Origin: DASUBV01 sp036510065 | GTDB taxonomy: Bacteria > Actinomycetota > Actinomycetes > Streptosporangiales > Streptosporangiaceae | Direction: 5' to 3' | Assembly: GCA_036510065.1 (NCBI GenBank) | Contig: DATCEO010000075.1 | Location: forward strand, 1-64,000 | Length of the DNA: 64,000 bases | Shown: positions 32,096-40,887 of the stretch, piece by piece | Layout of the letters: each line of letters begins with the position of its first letter | Position numbering within the stretch: position 1 is the stretch's first letter | The notes under the pieces: generated by a model | Told to the model about the DNA's origin: nothing | What the model saw: only the letters and a program-made list of their open reading frames with translations | The model's database searches: none | Made by a program: the position numbers and the translations under genes

Positions 32096-33163
32096 GTGTG
32101 CCTGAGTTCGCATGCGTCGCGGTGGCGCGTGCTCGCCGTCACGGCCGTGATCGTCGCGGCCGTGACGGCGCTGGCCGTGCTGCTGCTGGCCCGGCCGGGC
32201 CAGCAGCAGCCGTCGGCCGCCTACCGGCCGCCGACGGGGCCACTGCCGCCGCTGCAGCCGGACGCCCTGATCCCGGCGGCGGGAATCCTGCTCGGAGCCT
32301 GGGTCAAGCCGACGAGCGGGTTTACCGACAGCGGCCAGGAAGCGGGGATCGTCGCCTTTGAGCACGCCATTGGCCGCAAGCTCGCTATTAGCAGCCTGTA
32401 CCTGTCCTGGAACGAGCCGATGCCGGTCGCGCTCGCGCGCTGGGACCTGCGCGGCGGCCGGATCCCGATGATTTCCTGGACCGGCGAGAGCTCGGCCCGG
32501 CTGCTGGCGGGCACCTCCGACAGCTGGGTACGCGCCCAGGCCCTGGCCCTGAAGTCGCTGCCCGGGCCGGTCCTGCTGCGTTACTTCCCGGAGATGAACA
32601 ACGGCTATGAGGCCAGGCTCGCCGGCTCGCCGGCCCAGTTCGTCGCGGCGTGGCGGCATCTGCACGAAATCTTCGCCAGCGCCGGGGCGGCAAACGTGCA
32701 CTGGGTGTGGAATCCGTCAGGTGTCGGTTTTGCGACAGGATTCGCACAGCGGTTCTATCCCGGAGATGCCTACGTAAACTGGATAGGTGCGGACGGATAT
32801 AACTGGGCCCCCAGGCTGCCGGGCGTGGCCTGGCGAAGCTTCTCCGACATCTTCTCGGCCTTCTACCGGTGGGCCGAGCATGCGGCTAAGCCCCTGCTCA
32901 TCGGGGAGTTCGGGGCCGTCGAGGGCAGGCCGGACGCGAAGGCGGCCTGGCTCCGGCAGGCCGGAAAGGAGCTGCGGACGCAGTTCCCGCGGATCAAGGC
33001 CGTTGTCTACTTTAACTCTATCCACGAGAATTTCGGTTATCAGTTCGACTGGAAGGTGACGTCGTCGTCTTCGGCCCTGGCCGCATTCCGCGCTCTCGCG
33101 CGCGACCCCTACTTCACTGCTCACCCCGCTGAACCCGCTCACCCCGCTCACCCCGCTAACTAG
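32096..33163 (+). CDS. GH26-family-like glycoside hydrolase (beta-mannanase type), membrane-anchored or secreted
   Basis: The start is GTG 32096, with AGGA five bases upstream; 355 residues. A hydrophobic segment at about 12-31 is a signal or anchor. The barrel has LLGAWVKPTSGF, SWTGESS, LLRYFPEMNNGYEA (Glu166, likely acid/base), VHWVWNPSG and PLLIGEFGAVEG (Glu271, likely nucleophile), which are GH26 landmarks. The end is a short Pro/His/Ala repeat (HPAEPAHPAHPAN). Lying between the propeller protein and the Wzz gene, it probably processes the exported glycan, as wall-side hydrolases in other EPS loci do. Mannan specificity is the family norm but not proven here. Confidence 0.82.
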   Translation: MCLSSHASRWRVLAVTAVIVAAVTALAVLLLARPGQQQPSAAYRPPTGPLPPLQPDALIPAAGILLGAWVKPTSGFTDSGQEAGIVAFEHAIGRKLAISSLYLSWNEPMPVALARWDLRGGRIPMISWTGESSARLLAGTSDSWVRAQALALKSLPGPVLLRYFPEMNNGYEARLAGSPAQFVAAWRHLHEIFASAGAANVHWVWNPSGVGFATGFAQRFYPGDAYVNWIGADGYNWAPRLPGVAWRSFSDIFSAFYRWAEHAAKPLLIGEFGAVEGRPDAKAAWLRQAGKELRTQFPRIKAVVYFNSIHENFGYQFDWKVTSSSSALAAFRALARDPYFTAHPAEPAHPAHPAN

Positions 33164-33218
33164 GAAGCAGGCGCTTGAAGGCCGCTGACCCTCGAGTGCC
33201 GTAACGGAGGACGTTCTC

Positions 33219-34997
33219 ATGCCACGACAGGTGCCGGAGCAGGAAGATTTCGCGGCTGAGCCGCGCTCTATCGACCTGCGCGACTATTGGCTGGTCGTCC
33301 GCCGCCGCTGGGTGCTCGTCGTGGTCGTCACCCTGATCGGCGGCCTGGGCGGGGCCGCGTATGCCTACAACGCCGCTCCGAGCTACGCGGCTACCTCGCA
33401 GGTCGTGGTGACCGCCGAAGGCCCGCTGGGCCAGTCGACCCAGGCCAGCCAGCAGCAGGTCAACATGAGCACCGAGCAGGCCATCGCCCAGTCGGCTCCG
33501 GTGATCACGCAGGCCGCGCAGTACCTGGGCGTCCAGCCGGCCGTGCTGCAGACCACGGCGGCCAAGCGGCTGACGGTCACGGTCCCGGCCAGCACGCTGA
33601 CCACCTCTAATGTCCTGCAGATCGCCTGGAAGGCATCGAGCCCGCGACTCGCACAGGCCGGGGCCAACGCGTTCGCCAAGGCCTACCTGTCCTTCCGGCA
33701 CAGTCAGCTGGCCGGCCAGCTCGCGACGCTGGAGGGGACCCTCAAAGCCCAGGTGGCATCGCTGCGCGCGCAGATCGGGCAGGTGGCCGGCCAGCTCAGC
33801 CGGTCGTCGGCGACGTCCTCCGCGCACCAGACGCTGACGATCCGGCTCAACGAGCTCACCAGCCAGGCCGGCGTGGCGGACACTCAGCTCGCCACGCTCG
33901 CCACCTACGACGACAGCGGCGGCAAGCCCATCTACGCCGCGATTCCGACCAAGCCGTCCGGGCTCGGCCACTCCACCCTCCTGGCCCTCGGCTTGCTGAT
34001 CGGCTTGCTGATCGGGCTGATCCTGGCGTTCGCGCGCGACGTGTTCGACGACCGGGTGCGGGACGTCGCGCAGCTCGAGCGCAGGCTGGGGGCGGCCACC
34101 CTGGCGGTGCTGCCGCCCGCGGAGCACGTGTCCGTCGTGGGCCGGAACGGCGTCAAGCGCCAGGCGCCGGCGATCGCCACCGCCGAGAGCCCCAACAGCC
34201 GGGCCGCGGACGCCGTAAGGGTGCTGCGGGCAACCGTGGTGGCCGCGGCCGCCCGCGGGAACCTGCACACCTTTCTCGTGGTCTCGACCGACGCGGGCGT
34301 CTCCTCCGGCCGCGTGGCCGCCGAGCTCGGGGTAGCGCTGGCCGAGTCGGGCCGGCGGGTCCTGCTGGTCGCTTCCGACGTGCGCGGCTCGGTCCTGCCG
34401 CAGATCTTCGACGTGCCGAACAACAACGGGCTCACGGACCTGCTGGCCGGGGGAGGTGACCCCGAGGTGGTGACGCACCACCCCAAGCAGGCGTCCGGGA
34501 CTCCGCTGCCGGCGACTATCGTCAAGCGGCTCGCGGTCCTGCCGAGCGGGCACCAGCTGGCCAACACCCTGTCGATCGTGCACTCCAGCGGCATCCGCGA
34601 CCTGCTGCAAAGCCAGCGCGTCAACTACGATTTCGTGCTGCTGGACGCCCCGCCCGCGACCGTCTCCGACGCCTTCGCGCTCGGGTCGCACGTCGATGGG
34701 GTGATCGTGCTGGCCAGTGAGGCGCGCACCCGGGGCCGGGCCGTCGAGGGCGTGCGGCACAGCCTGGACCAGGTCGGCGCGGTGGTCATCGGCGGCGTCT
34801 TCGTGGGCCGCAGCAAGGTCGGCCGGCACAGGCAGCAGCGGTCCCCCGAGCAGAGCCCGGTGATCAGCCCCGCCCCGGCGAGCACGGACCGCACCGGCAG
34901 CGCGCAGGCGGCCAGGCCCGCGCCGCCGGTGACCCGGCCGTTCCCCGCGGTTCCCGGCGGCACTCCCTCGGGCGGACCCGCGAAGCGGTCATCGTGA
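33219..34997 (+). CDS. Wzz-type chain-length protein fused to a degenerate BY-kinase-like domain
   Basis: The start is ATG 33219, with GGAGG upstream; 592 residues. Two membrane segments (about 31-48 and 253-271) flank an extracytoplasmic region of about 200 residues with predicted helices, the Wzz/polysaccharide co-polymerase layout. The cytoplasmic part resembles CpsD/CapB tyrosine autokinases. However, the P-loop reads VSTDAGVSSGRVA (355-367) and lacks the catalytic Lys and GK(S/T). Walker A' is VLLVASDVR (381-389), with one Asp replaced by Ala. Walker B FVLLDAPP (472-479) is kept. The tail is Pro/Ser-rich with no Tyr cluster. It probably controls chain length without classic autophosphorylation. 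It overlaps the polymerase gene by four bases. Confidence 0.87.
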   Translation: MPRQVPEQEDFAAEPRSIDLRDYWLVVRRRWVLVVVVTLIGGLGGAAYAYNAAPSYAATSQVVVTAEGPLGQSTQASQQQVNMSTEQAIAQSAPVITQAAQYLGVQPAVLQTTAAKRLTVTVPASTLTTSNVLQIAWKASSPRLAQAGANAFAKAYLSFRHSQLAGQLATLEGTLKAQVASLRAQIGQVAGQLSRSSATSSAHQTLTIRLNELTSQAGVADTQLATLATYDDSGGKPIYAAIPTKPSGLGHSTLLALGLLIGLLIGLILAFARDVFDDRVRDVAQLERRLGAATLAVLPPAEHVSVVGRNGVKRQAPAIATAESPNSRAADAVRVLRATVVAAAARGNLHTFLVVSTDAGVSSGRVAAELGVALAESGRRVLLVASDVRGSVLPQIFDVPNNNGLTDLLAGGGDPEVVTHHPKQASGTPLPATIVKRLAVLPSGHQLANTLSIVHSSGIRDLLQSQRVNYDFVLLDAPPATVSDAFALGSHVDGVIVLASEARTRGRAVEGVRHSLDQVGAVVIGGVFVGRSKVGRHRQQRSPEQSPVISPAPASTDRTGSAQAARPAPPVTRPFPAVPGGTPSGGPAKRSS

Positions 34998-36388
34998 GCA
35001 CGCCGCTCCAGGAGGACCGTCAGGGCCTCGGTCAGCCGGGAGCGGCACCCGCCGGATTGCTCGGCGGCCGGGTAGCCCGTGGCCGGCTACGAAGCGGCGG
35101 CGTGCGGCTTCCGGTTACCTGGCCGCTCGTCGTCTTGTTCGTCTTGTTCCCGGTCTGGTGGGCGCTCGGCCTCAGCGCCTTCATCTGGTCCATCGTGCCC
35201 ATCTTCATGGTCGTGGCCCTGATCTGGCGGGAACGGACCCGTGCCCCGGTTGCCTTCGCCCTCTGGCTGGCCTTCGTCAGCTGGGTGCTGCTGTCGGGCC
35301 TGCAGTTGACCAGCGGCACGAAGATCATGACCTTCAGCTACCGGCTAACCCTCTACGCCGGCGCCGGGGTCCTGTTCCTGTACATGTACAACCTGCCGCG
35401 CTCGGGCCGGATGGACGTCAAGGCGCTGCGCATCCTCACCGTCTTCTGGATGATCGTGGTGATCGGCGGCTATGCGGGCCTGGTGGTGGGCGCCCACACG
35501 TTCACGCCGCCGCTGGAGCACCTGCTGCCGCACGGACTGCGCAACCAGCCCTTCGTCCTGGAGCTGGTCCATCCGGTGTTCGCGGAGGTCGAGAACTTTC
35601 TCGGATTTCCGGTCCCGCGCCCGGCGGCCCCCTTCCCCTACACCAACAACTGGGGCGGCAACATCGCGGTGCTGACCCCGGTGGGCCTCGCCGCCCTGGC
35701 CGCCGCCGGACCGGGGCCCCGCCGCAAGGTGGTCGCCGGCTTCTTGATCGCCTCGCTGGTGCCGATGGTCGTCTCGCTGAACCGCGGCATGTTCCTGAGC
35801 CTCGGCGTCGGCCTGCTGTACGTGGCCATCCGCCTGGCCATGCGGGGCCGCCTGGGCGCGCTGGTGTCCCTGCTGAGCCTGATCGCGCTGGTGGGCGTCG
35901 TCGTGCTCCTGACGCCGCTGGGTCATCTGGTCAGCGCCAACCTGTCCAGCACGCACGGCCGCAGCAACGCCACCCGGGCCAGCGTCGAGGCCCAGGCGAT
36001 CGCGGGCGCCAACATGTCGCCGATCTTCGGCTACGGCGAGCCCCAGGCGGTGACCGGCCAGGGCGGCACGCCGCCCATCGGCACCCAGGGCCAGCTGTGG
36101 ATGATCCTGTACTCCGATGGCTACCCGGCCACCGCGCTGTTCATCGGCACGTTCCTGGCCATGCTGTGGCAGACGCGCCGCGCGCGCGGCACGGCCGGAC
36201 TCTGGCTGCACACCGTCCCCCTGGTCGGCCTGGCCCAGATCACTGTGTACGGCTGGCTGCCCGCCGAGCTGCAGGTGGTGATGGCGGCCACGGCCCTGGC
36301 CTACCGCCGCTGCGGGCGTCCGGCGAGCACCCCGGCTGCCGCTGCCGACCTCAGCCCGCCGCCGGTGCCCGCGGTGGTTGCCCGGTGA
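34994..36388 (+). CDS. Wzy-like O-antigen/polysaccharide polymerase
   Basis: 464 residues starting at GTG 34994 (GTGA overlap). It is a polytopic membrane protein with about ten hydrophobic segments, for example WPLVVLFVLFPVWWALGLSAFIW, FWMIVVIGGYAGLVVGA and ALVSLLSLIALVGVVVLLTPLG. One large loop (HTFTPPLEHLLPHGLRNQPF...TNNWGGN) and the segment SLNRGMFLSLGVGLLYV are those of O-antigen ligase/polymerase-family proteins. It would polymerise lipid-linked repeat units on the outer face of the membrane. Neighbouring Wzz- and Wzx-like genes support this. Such proteins diverge strongly, so the repeat-unit substrate cannot be inferred. Confidence 0.85.
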   Translation: MSTPLQEDRQGLGQPGAAPAGLLGGRVARGRLRSGGVRLPVTWPLVVLFVLFPVWWALGLSAFIWSIVPIFMVVALIWRERTRAPVAFALWLAFVSWVLLSGLQLTSGTKIMTFSYRLTLYAGAGVLFLYMYNLPRSGRMDVKALRILTVFWMIVVIGGYAGLVVGAHTFTPPLEHLLPHGLRNQPFVLELVHPVFAEVENFLGFPVPRPAAPFPYTNNWGGNIAVLTPVGLAALAAAGPGPRRKVVAGFLIASLVPMVVSLNRGMFLSLGVGLLYVAIRLAMRGRLGALVSLLSLIALVGVVVLLTPLGHLVSANLSSTHGRSNATRASVEAQAIAGANMSPIFGYGEPQAVTGQGGTPPIGTQGQLWMILYSDGYPATALFIGTFLAMLWQTRRARGTAGLWLHTVPLVGLAQITVYGWLPAELQVVMAATALAYRRCGRPASTPAAAADLSPPPVPAVVAR

Positions 36389-38178
36389 CAGGCGAGGCCG
36401 CGGCGCCGCCAGCGCGGGTCTCGTCAGAGGCGGCCCTGGTGGCCCGCGGATCGCTGGTCAACCTGGTGGCCATGGTCACCGGCGCGGTGCTGAGCTTCGG
36501 GCTGGTCGTGCTGGTCAGCCGGTGGCTGGAACCGGCCGGCGCGGGCGCGCTGTTCGAGCTGATCGCGCTGTACACCATCTTGTCCAACACCTTCGAGCTC
36601 GGCGCGGACACGGGGCTGACCCGGTGGATTTCCCGCGCCCGGGCCATCGGGGGCCTGATCGACGCCCGCCGCGTCGTCGTGATCGCCGTGATCCCGGTCC
36701 TGATCATCGGCTCGGCCGCCGCGGTGGCGATGTGGCACTACGCGCCGGACCTGGCCCGGATCTTCCTGCACGGAGTGAACTCGGCGACCGGGACGGCCGA
36801 CATCCGGTTCGTGGCCCCGCTGGTCCCGCTCGGGGCGCTGTCGGCCTGCCTGGTCGATGGTGCGCGAGGCTTCGGGCGGATGTGGCCGTACCTGGCCATC
36901 GAGGGCCTCGGAAAGCCGGTGGTCCGGCTCGGGCTGGTCCTGGCCGCCCTCATCGCCGGCCTGGGCCTGCGCGGCGCCCTGGTCGGCTGGGGCATGCCGG
37001 TCGTCCTCGGCCTGGCGGCGGGCCTGGTCATCTTCGTCAGGATCCTCGGGAAGGAAGTCCCGCTCCGGGCGCCACGCGGGCCGCAGCGCCATGGCGAGCC
37101 CGCCGCCGCGCGGCCGGCCAGCGCTCCGCCCCCCGCCCGGCCCAGGAGACCGGTCAGGGCGGAGTTTCCCGTGACTCCGGAACTGGCCGCCACCCTGGAA
37201 TTTCCCGTGATCTTCGACGCGCCGGTCCCGCCGGAGGCCCGTTCTCCGGCTAATCGCGACCGCGGACGGCACCGCGGGCACTGGCACCTGGTAGCGGCCC
37301 GGAGCCGCCAGCTGGCCGGCGAGTTCTGGGGCTTCACCGCTCCGCGCGGCTTCCAGGCCACGTTCCAGGTCGTGATCCTCTGGCTGGACATCCTGATTGT
37401 CGGGGCGCTGGTGTCGGGCTATGCGGCGGGCGTGTACAGCGCGGTCAGCAAGCTGGCGATCGTCGGTACCTTCGCGCTCGAGGGAAACCGCCTGGCCATA
37501 GGCCCCCAGCTCAGCGCGCTCCTGGCCCGCAAGGAGTTCAGTCGCGCGGCCGAGCTCTACCAGAGCGCGACCCGCTGGCTGATGCTGGCCTCCTGGCCGT
37601 TCTATATCATCCTGGCCATTTTTCCCGCCGTGATCCTGGGCATCTTCGGAGCGCGCTACACGGCCGGCGCGGCGGCCCTGGCCGTCCTGGCCGGGGCCAT
37701 GCTCGTCAACCTGGGCACCGGCAACGTGACCGTGGTCTTGCTGATGGGGGGCAAGAGCTCGTGGAGTGCCCTCAACGCCGGAGCCGCGCTCATCGCCAAC
37801 ATCGGCCTGAACTTCCTGCTGGTCCCGCGGATCGGCATCGTGGGCGCGGCGATCGCCTGGGCGGCGAGCATCATCATCGACAACATCACCGCCGTGATCG
37901 AGGTCCGCATGGTGCTGGGCCTGGCCCCCTTCGGGGCCGGCTACGGGCTCGTGGTCGCGACCACGGTCGGCTGCTTCGGGCTATCGGCGGTCGCCGCCCG
38001 GGTCCTGCTGGGCCAGACGCTGCCGGCCCTGGCCGCGGCGCTGGCCGTCGGGCTGGCCGCGTTCGCCGTGACGCTCTATCTGGCCCGCGTTCCCCTTCAG
38101 CTCACCGGGCTGACCGCGGCGCTGCGCCTGCGGGCGGTGCCGCCCGCAGCCAACCGAGCCGACCAGCAGGCGGCCTAG
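36385..38178 (+). CDS. Wzx-like polysaccharide flippase (MOP superfamily)
   Basis: The start GTG 36385 overlaps the wzy-like stop (GTGA); 597 residues. About fourteen membrane segments are seen. The N-terminal GSLVNLVAMVTGAVLSFGLVVLVSRWLEPAGAGALFELIALYTILS is typical of the MOP/RfbX family. A hydrophilic Pro/Arg/Ala insert of about 90 residues (APRGPQRHGEPAAARPAS... to ...HWHLVAARSRQL) separates the two six-to-eight-helix halves and is longer than in most family members. It would flip undecaprenyl-linked repeat units across the membrane for the polymerase. Confidence 0.9.
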   Translation: MTGEAAAPPARVSSEAALVARGSLVNLVAMVTGAVLSFGLVVLVSRWLEPAGAGALFELIALYTILSNTFELGADTGLTRWISRARAIGGLIDARRVVVIAVIPVLIIGSAAAVAMWHYAPDLARIFLHGVNSATGTADIRFVAPLVPLGALSACLVDGARGFGRMWPYLAIEGLGKPVVRLGLVLAALIAGLGLRGALVGWGMPVVLGLAAGLVIFVRILGKEVPLRAPRGPQRHGEPAAARPASAPPPARPRRPVRAEFPVTPELAATLEFPVIFDAPVPPEARSPANRDRGRHRGHWHLVAARSRQLAGEFWGFTAPRGFQATFQVVILWLDILIVGALVSGYAAGVYSAVSKLAIVGTFALEGNRLAIGPQLSALLARKEFSRAAELYQSATRWLMLASWPFYIILAIFPAVILGIFGARYTAGAAALAVLAGAMLVNLGTGNVTVVLLMGGKSSWSALNAGAALIANIGLNFLLVPRIGIVGAAIAWAASIIIDNITAVIEVRMVLGLAPFGAGYGLVVATTVGCFGLSAVAARVLLGQTLPALAAALAVGLAAFAVTLYLARVPLQLTGLTAALRLRAVPPAANRADQQAA

Positions 38179-38210
38179 CCACCGGTGGACTTCATGACCA
38201 GGAGGACTCG

Positions 38211-39116
38211 ATGACCGACCAGCCCAGGGGACCCGTGGAGCGCGCTGCCCGCGAGTCGGCCAAGCGCGCGCTGCGCCGCTACGGCGAGCTCACGTCCGGC
38301 CTGCGGCGCGGGCCCGATTTCGTCATCATCGGGGCCAAGCGCGGCGGGAGCACGTCGCTCTACCGGTACGTGCTGGAGCATCCGTCCATCCAGCCACTGT
38401 TCCCGGGGCGCCAGCACATCAAGGGCGTCCATTACTACGACACGCGCTACTCCCGCGGCCTGACGTGGTACCGCTCGCACTTTCCCCTGCAGGTCGCCGG
38501 GCGGCATCTCGCGCGGCCTGGCATCCAGCCCGCCATCGCGGGCGACGCCAGCCCGTACTACCTGTTCCATCCCCTGGCCGCCGAGCGCCTGGCCCGCGAT
38601 CTCCCCGATGTGAAGATCATTGTCTTCCTGCGTGACCCGGTGGAGCGGGCCTACTCCCACTTCAAGGAGCGCACCCATCACGGCGGCGAGACGCTGAGTT
38701 TCGAGGAGGCGCTGGACGCCGAGCCGGAGCGGCTGCGCGGGGAGCAGGAGCGGATCGTCTCGGAGCCCGGATACGTGAGCGCGGAGCACGAGAACCATTC
38801 CTATCTGGCGCAAGGGCGTTACCTCGACATGTTGCCGCGCTGGTTCGGGCTCTTCCCGCGGGAGCAGTTCCACATCGCGGCCAGTGAGGATTTCTACGCC
38901 GATCCGCAGCGGCACGTGAATGACGTGTGGAAATTTCTCGGCCTCGCGCCGGGCCGGCTGACCAGCCGGGTCCGGCACAACTACATGCCCGCTCCGGACA
39001 TCCGCCCGGAGACGCGCCAGCGGCTGCGGGAAGCTCTCGAGGACCATAACCGCGGCCTGGAGGACCTGCTCGGGCGGTCCCTGCCCTGGCCGACCAGTAA
39101 GGAGCCTGTTCGTTGA
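38211..39116 (+). CDS. PAPS-dependent sulfotransferase (heparan-type Sulfotransfer domain)
   Basis: The start is ATG 38211, with GGAGG five bases upstream; 301 residues. The 5'-phosphosulfate loop is FVIIGAKRGGSTSLYRYVLEHP (Lys43 as the key base) and the 3'-phosphate motif is KIIVFLRDPVERAYSHF (135-151, with Arg141 and Ser149). The later segment FHIAASEDFYADPQRHVNDVWKFLGL is the usual C-terminal part of carbohydrate sulfotransferases. It moves sulfate from PAPS to a sugar hydroxyl or amine. There is no signal peptide, so sulfation takes place in the cytoplasm on the lipid-linked unit. cysD, cysN and cysQ in the same locus provide donor and by-product handling. It overlaps the GT2 gene by four bases (TTGA). 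Confidence 0.92.
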   Translation: MTDQPRGPVERAARESAKRALRRYGELTSGLRRGPDFVIIGAKRGGSTSLYRYVLEHPSIQPLFPGRQHIKGVHYYDTRYSRGLTWYRSHFPLQVAGRHLARPGIQPAIAGDASPYYLFHPLAAERLARDLPDVKIIVFLRDPVERAYSHFKERTHHGGETLSFEEALDAEPERLRGEQERIVSEPGYVSAEHENHSYLAQGRYLDMLPRWFGLFPREQFHIAASEDFYADPQRHVNDVWKFLGLAPGRLTSRVRHNYMPAPDIRPETRQRLREALEDHNRGLEDLLGRSLPWPTSKEPVR

Positions 39117-40033
39117 CTGGGCCTGACCTGCCGTGGCCGTCGGTGAGCGTCATCGTCGCCACCCGCGACCGCCCGGCGCTCCTGGAACGAGCCGTCACCA
39201 GCATCCTGCGCCAGTCCTACCCGGGCGAGCTGGAGTGCGTAGTCGTCTTTGACCAGAGCACGCCGGTCCCGGTCCCGGTCGAGGTGCCGGCCGGGCGGAA
39301 GCTGCGGACGGTGACCAACACCCGGACTCCCGGGCTGGCGGGCGCCCGCAATACCGGGATCGCCGCCACGGACGGCGCCCTGATCGCCTTCTGCGACGAC
39401 GACGACGCCTGGGACGCCGGCAAGCTGAGCCTGCAGGTCGAGGAGCTGAACCGCTCGTCGGCCCAGTTTGTCGCCAGCGGCGTGCGTATTCACCACTCCG
39501 ACCACATCGTCGAGCGCGTGCCGCCGGGCCGGGTCGGGCTGCCGGAGCTGGTGCGAGATCGCGTCACAGCGCTGCACCCGTCGACCTTCGTGATCCGTCG
39601 CGACGCCCTCGCCGACCTGGGCCTGGTGGATGAGCAGATCCCCGGCTGCTACGGCGAGGACTATGACCTGCTGCTGCGGGCGGCGCGGCTGGGCCCGATC
39701 GTCTCCGTGGAGCAGCCGCTGGTCGACGTGTACTGGCACGAGCAGTCGTTCTTCGCCGAGCGCTGGCAGACCATCGCGGACGCCCTGGCCTACATGCTGG
39801 GCAAGCATCCTGAGCTGACGGCCGACCCGCAGGGCCGGTCCCGGATCGAGGGCCAGATCGCCTTCGCGCAGGCCGCCCTGGCCCAGCGGCCGGCCGCGTG
39901 CCGCTCCAGCTGGCGCGCCCTGCGGGGCAACCCGCGGGAACGCCGGGCCTACCTGGCCCTGGCCGTGGCGGCCGGCATCATTCCGGCCACCTCAATCGTG
40001 CGCATGGCCAACCGCCGCGGTCGTGGCATCTGA
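39113..40033 (+). CDS. Family 2 glycosyltransferase
   Basis: 306 residues starting at TTG 39113, whose bases overlap the sulfotransferase stop. A GT-A fold is clear: PSVSVIVATRDRPALLERAVTSILRQ, TPGLAGARNTGIAATDGALIAFCDDDDAWDAGKL (DxD-type metal site) and CYGEDYDLLLRAARLG. It adds one sugar of the repeat unit on the cytoplasmic side. Tight coupling with the sulfotransferase suggests the two act on the same or neighbouring residue. The C-terminal region is helical and hydrophobic at the end (RRAYLALAVAAGIIPATSIVRMA), which could bind the membrane. Confidence 0.92.
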   Translation: MTGPDLPWPSVSVIVATRDRPALLERAVTSILRQSYPGELECVVVFDQSTPVPVPVEVPAGRKLRTVTNTRTPGLAGARNTGIAATDGALIAFCDDDDAWDAGKLSLQVEELNRSSAQFVASGVRIHHSDHIVERVPPGRVGLPELVRDRVTALHPSTFVIRRDALADLGLVDEQIPGCYGEDYDLLLRAARLGPIVSVEQPLVDVYWHEQSFFAERWQTIADALAYMLGKHPELTADPQGRSRIEGQIAFAQAALAQRPAACRSSWRALRGNPRERRAYLALAVAAGIIPATSIVRMANRRGRGI

Positions 40034-40138
40034 ACCGCGGCTCTGGCCGCCGGGTCGAATCTCCTATATCCGCCAAGTAACGGGGTCTGAATGCTGACCA
40101 GGCAAATATCGGTAACGCGCACCTCTAAACTCCCTGTC

Positions 40139-40864
40139 ATGCCATATACATCCCCGCCTGCCTGCCCCCGAAAGCGTCGCCTGCTTGCCGCCAGGGGGAC
40201 GACCGTGGCGGCCGGGCTTGTCCTCACGGCCGCCCTGGCGGCCTGTAGCTCATCCGCCGGGTCCTCGGCGGCCGGGGCCTCCTCGCCGTCCGCGTCCTCC
40301 GGGGGCGCTTCCTCGGGGAGCGCTGCGTCAGGGAGCACGGCCTCGGGGAGCGCCGGGGGCGGTGCGTCCTCCAGTCCCGCGAGCCCGGGCAGCGGCAGCA
40401 GCCAGGCCGCGGCGTCCGGTCAGGTCATCGCCGGGCTGATCACCTTCAAGGGAACTCTGAACCTGCACGGCGCGAGCAGCCGGCACGCGTCCTTCAGCGC
40501 GTTTCCCGGCGTGACCAGTCCCGCCAGCTCCTGCGCACGGCTCGCCCGCAGGGGAACGCCGGGGGCGAAGGGCGCGAGGAAGCTGTTCCGGGTGCCATCG
40601 CCGGCCGTGGGCAGCGATGTCTACTACGCGGCCGAGGTGCTGCCCTACCACGGTCCCGGCACCTACGGGAAGGACGCGATCGCCGCCGCCGGCGCCGTCA
40701 TCAACGTCGGCACGGCCAGCTATAACCTCCTGGCGGCCAGCTCCTCGGCGTCGGTGACCTTCAAGGCCAACGGCTCGGGCTCGTTTACCTTCGCGAACGC
40801 GCAGGGCACGCGGGCGGCTGGCCGGACCCTGTCCGGAACGGTCTCCTGGACGTGCTCAGCCTGA
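40139..40864 (+). CDS. Putative lipoprotein of unknown function
   Basis: The chosen start is ATG 40139 (MPYTSPPACPRKRRLLAARG); an ATG at 40091 is in frame but poorly supported. A basic n-region and hydrophobic stretch end in the lipobox LAAC, followed by about 60 residues of almost only Ser/Gly/Ala. This low-complexity linker would span the wall. The C-terminal domain (ITFKGTLNLHGASSRHASFSAFPGV...GTLSGTVSWTCSA) contains a few Cys and looks beta-rich. It has no recognised family. It lies at the end of the sulfotransferase-GT2 unit, with a gap of about 100 bases, and may belong to the polysaccharide locus. Confidence 0.65.
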   Translation: MPYTSPPACPRKRRLLAARGTTVAAGLVLTAALAACSSSAGSSAAGASSPSASSGGASSGSAASGSTASGSAGGGASSSPASPGSGSSQAAASGQVIAGLITFKGTLNLHGASSRHASFSAFPGVTSPASSCARLARRGTPGAKGARKLFRVPSPAVGSDVYYAAEVLPYHGPGTYGKDAIAAAGAVINVGTASYNLLAASSSASVTFKANGSGSFTFANAQGTRAAGRTLSGTVSWTCSA

Positions 40865-40887
40865 CCCGGGCGGCCCGGGCGGAGATC

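Noticed and set aside
35158..36384. Upstream extension of the flippase frame to 35158
   Set aside because: It overlaps the polymerase gene and is Pro/Arg-rich. The GTG at 36385 with GTGA overlap gives a normal flippase N-terminus.
37761..38210. Upstream extension of the sulfotransferase frame
   Set aside because: It lies inside the flippase gene. ATG 38211 has a GGAGG site and starts the conserved protein.
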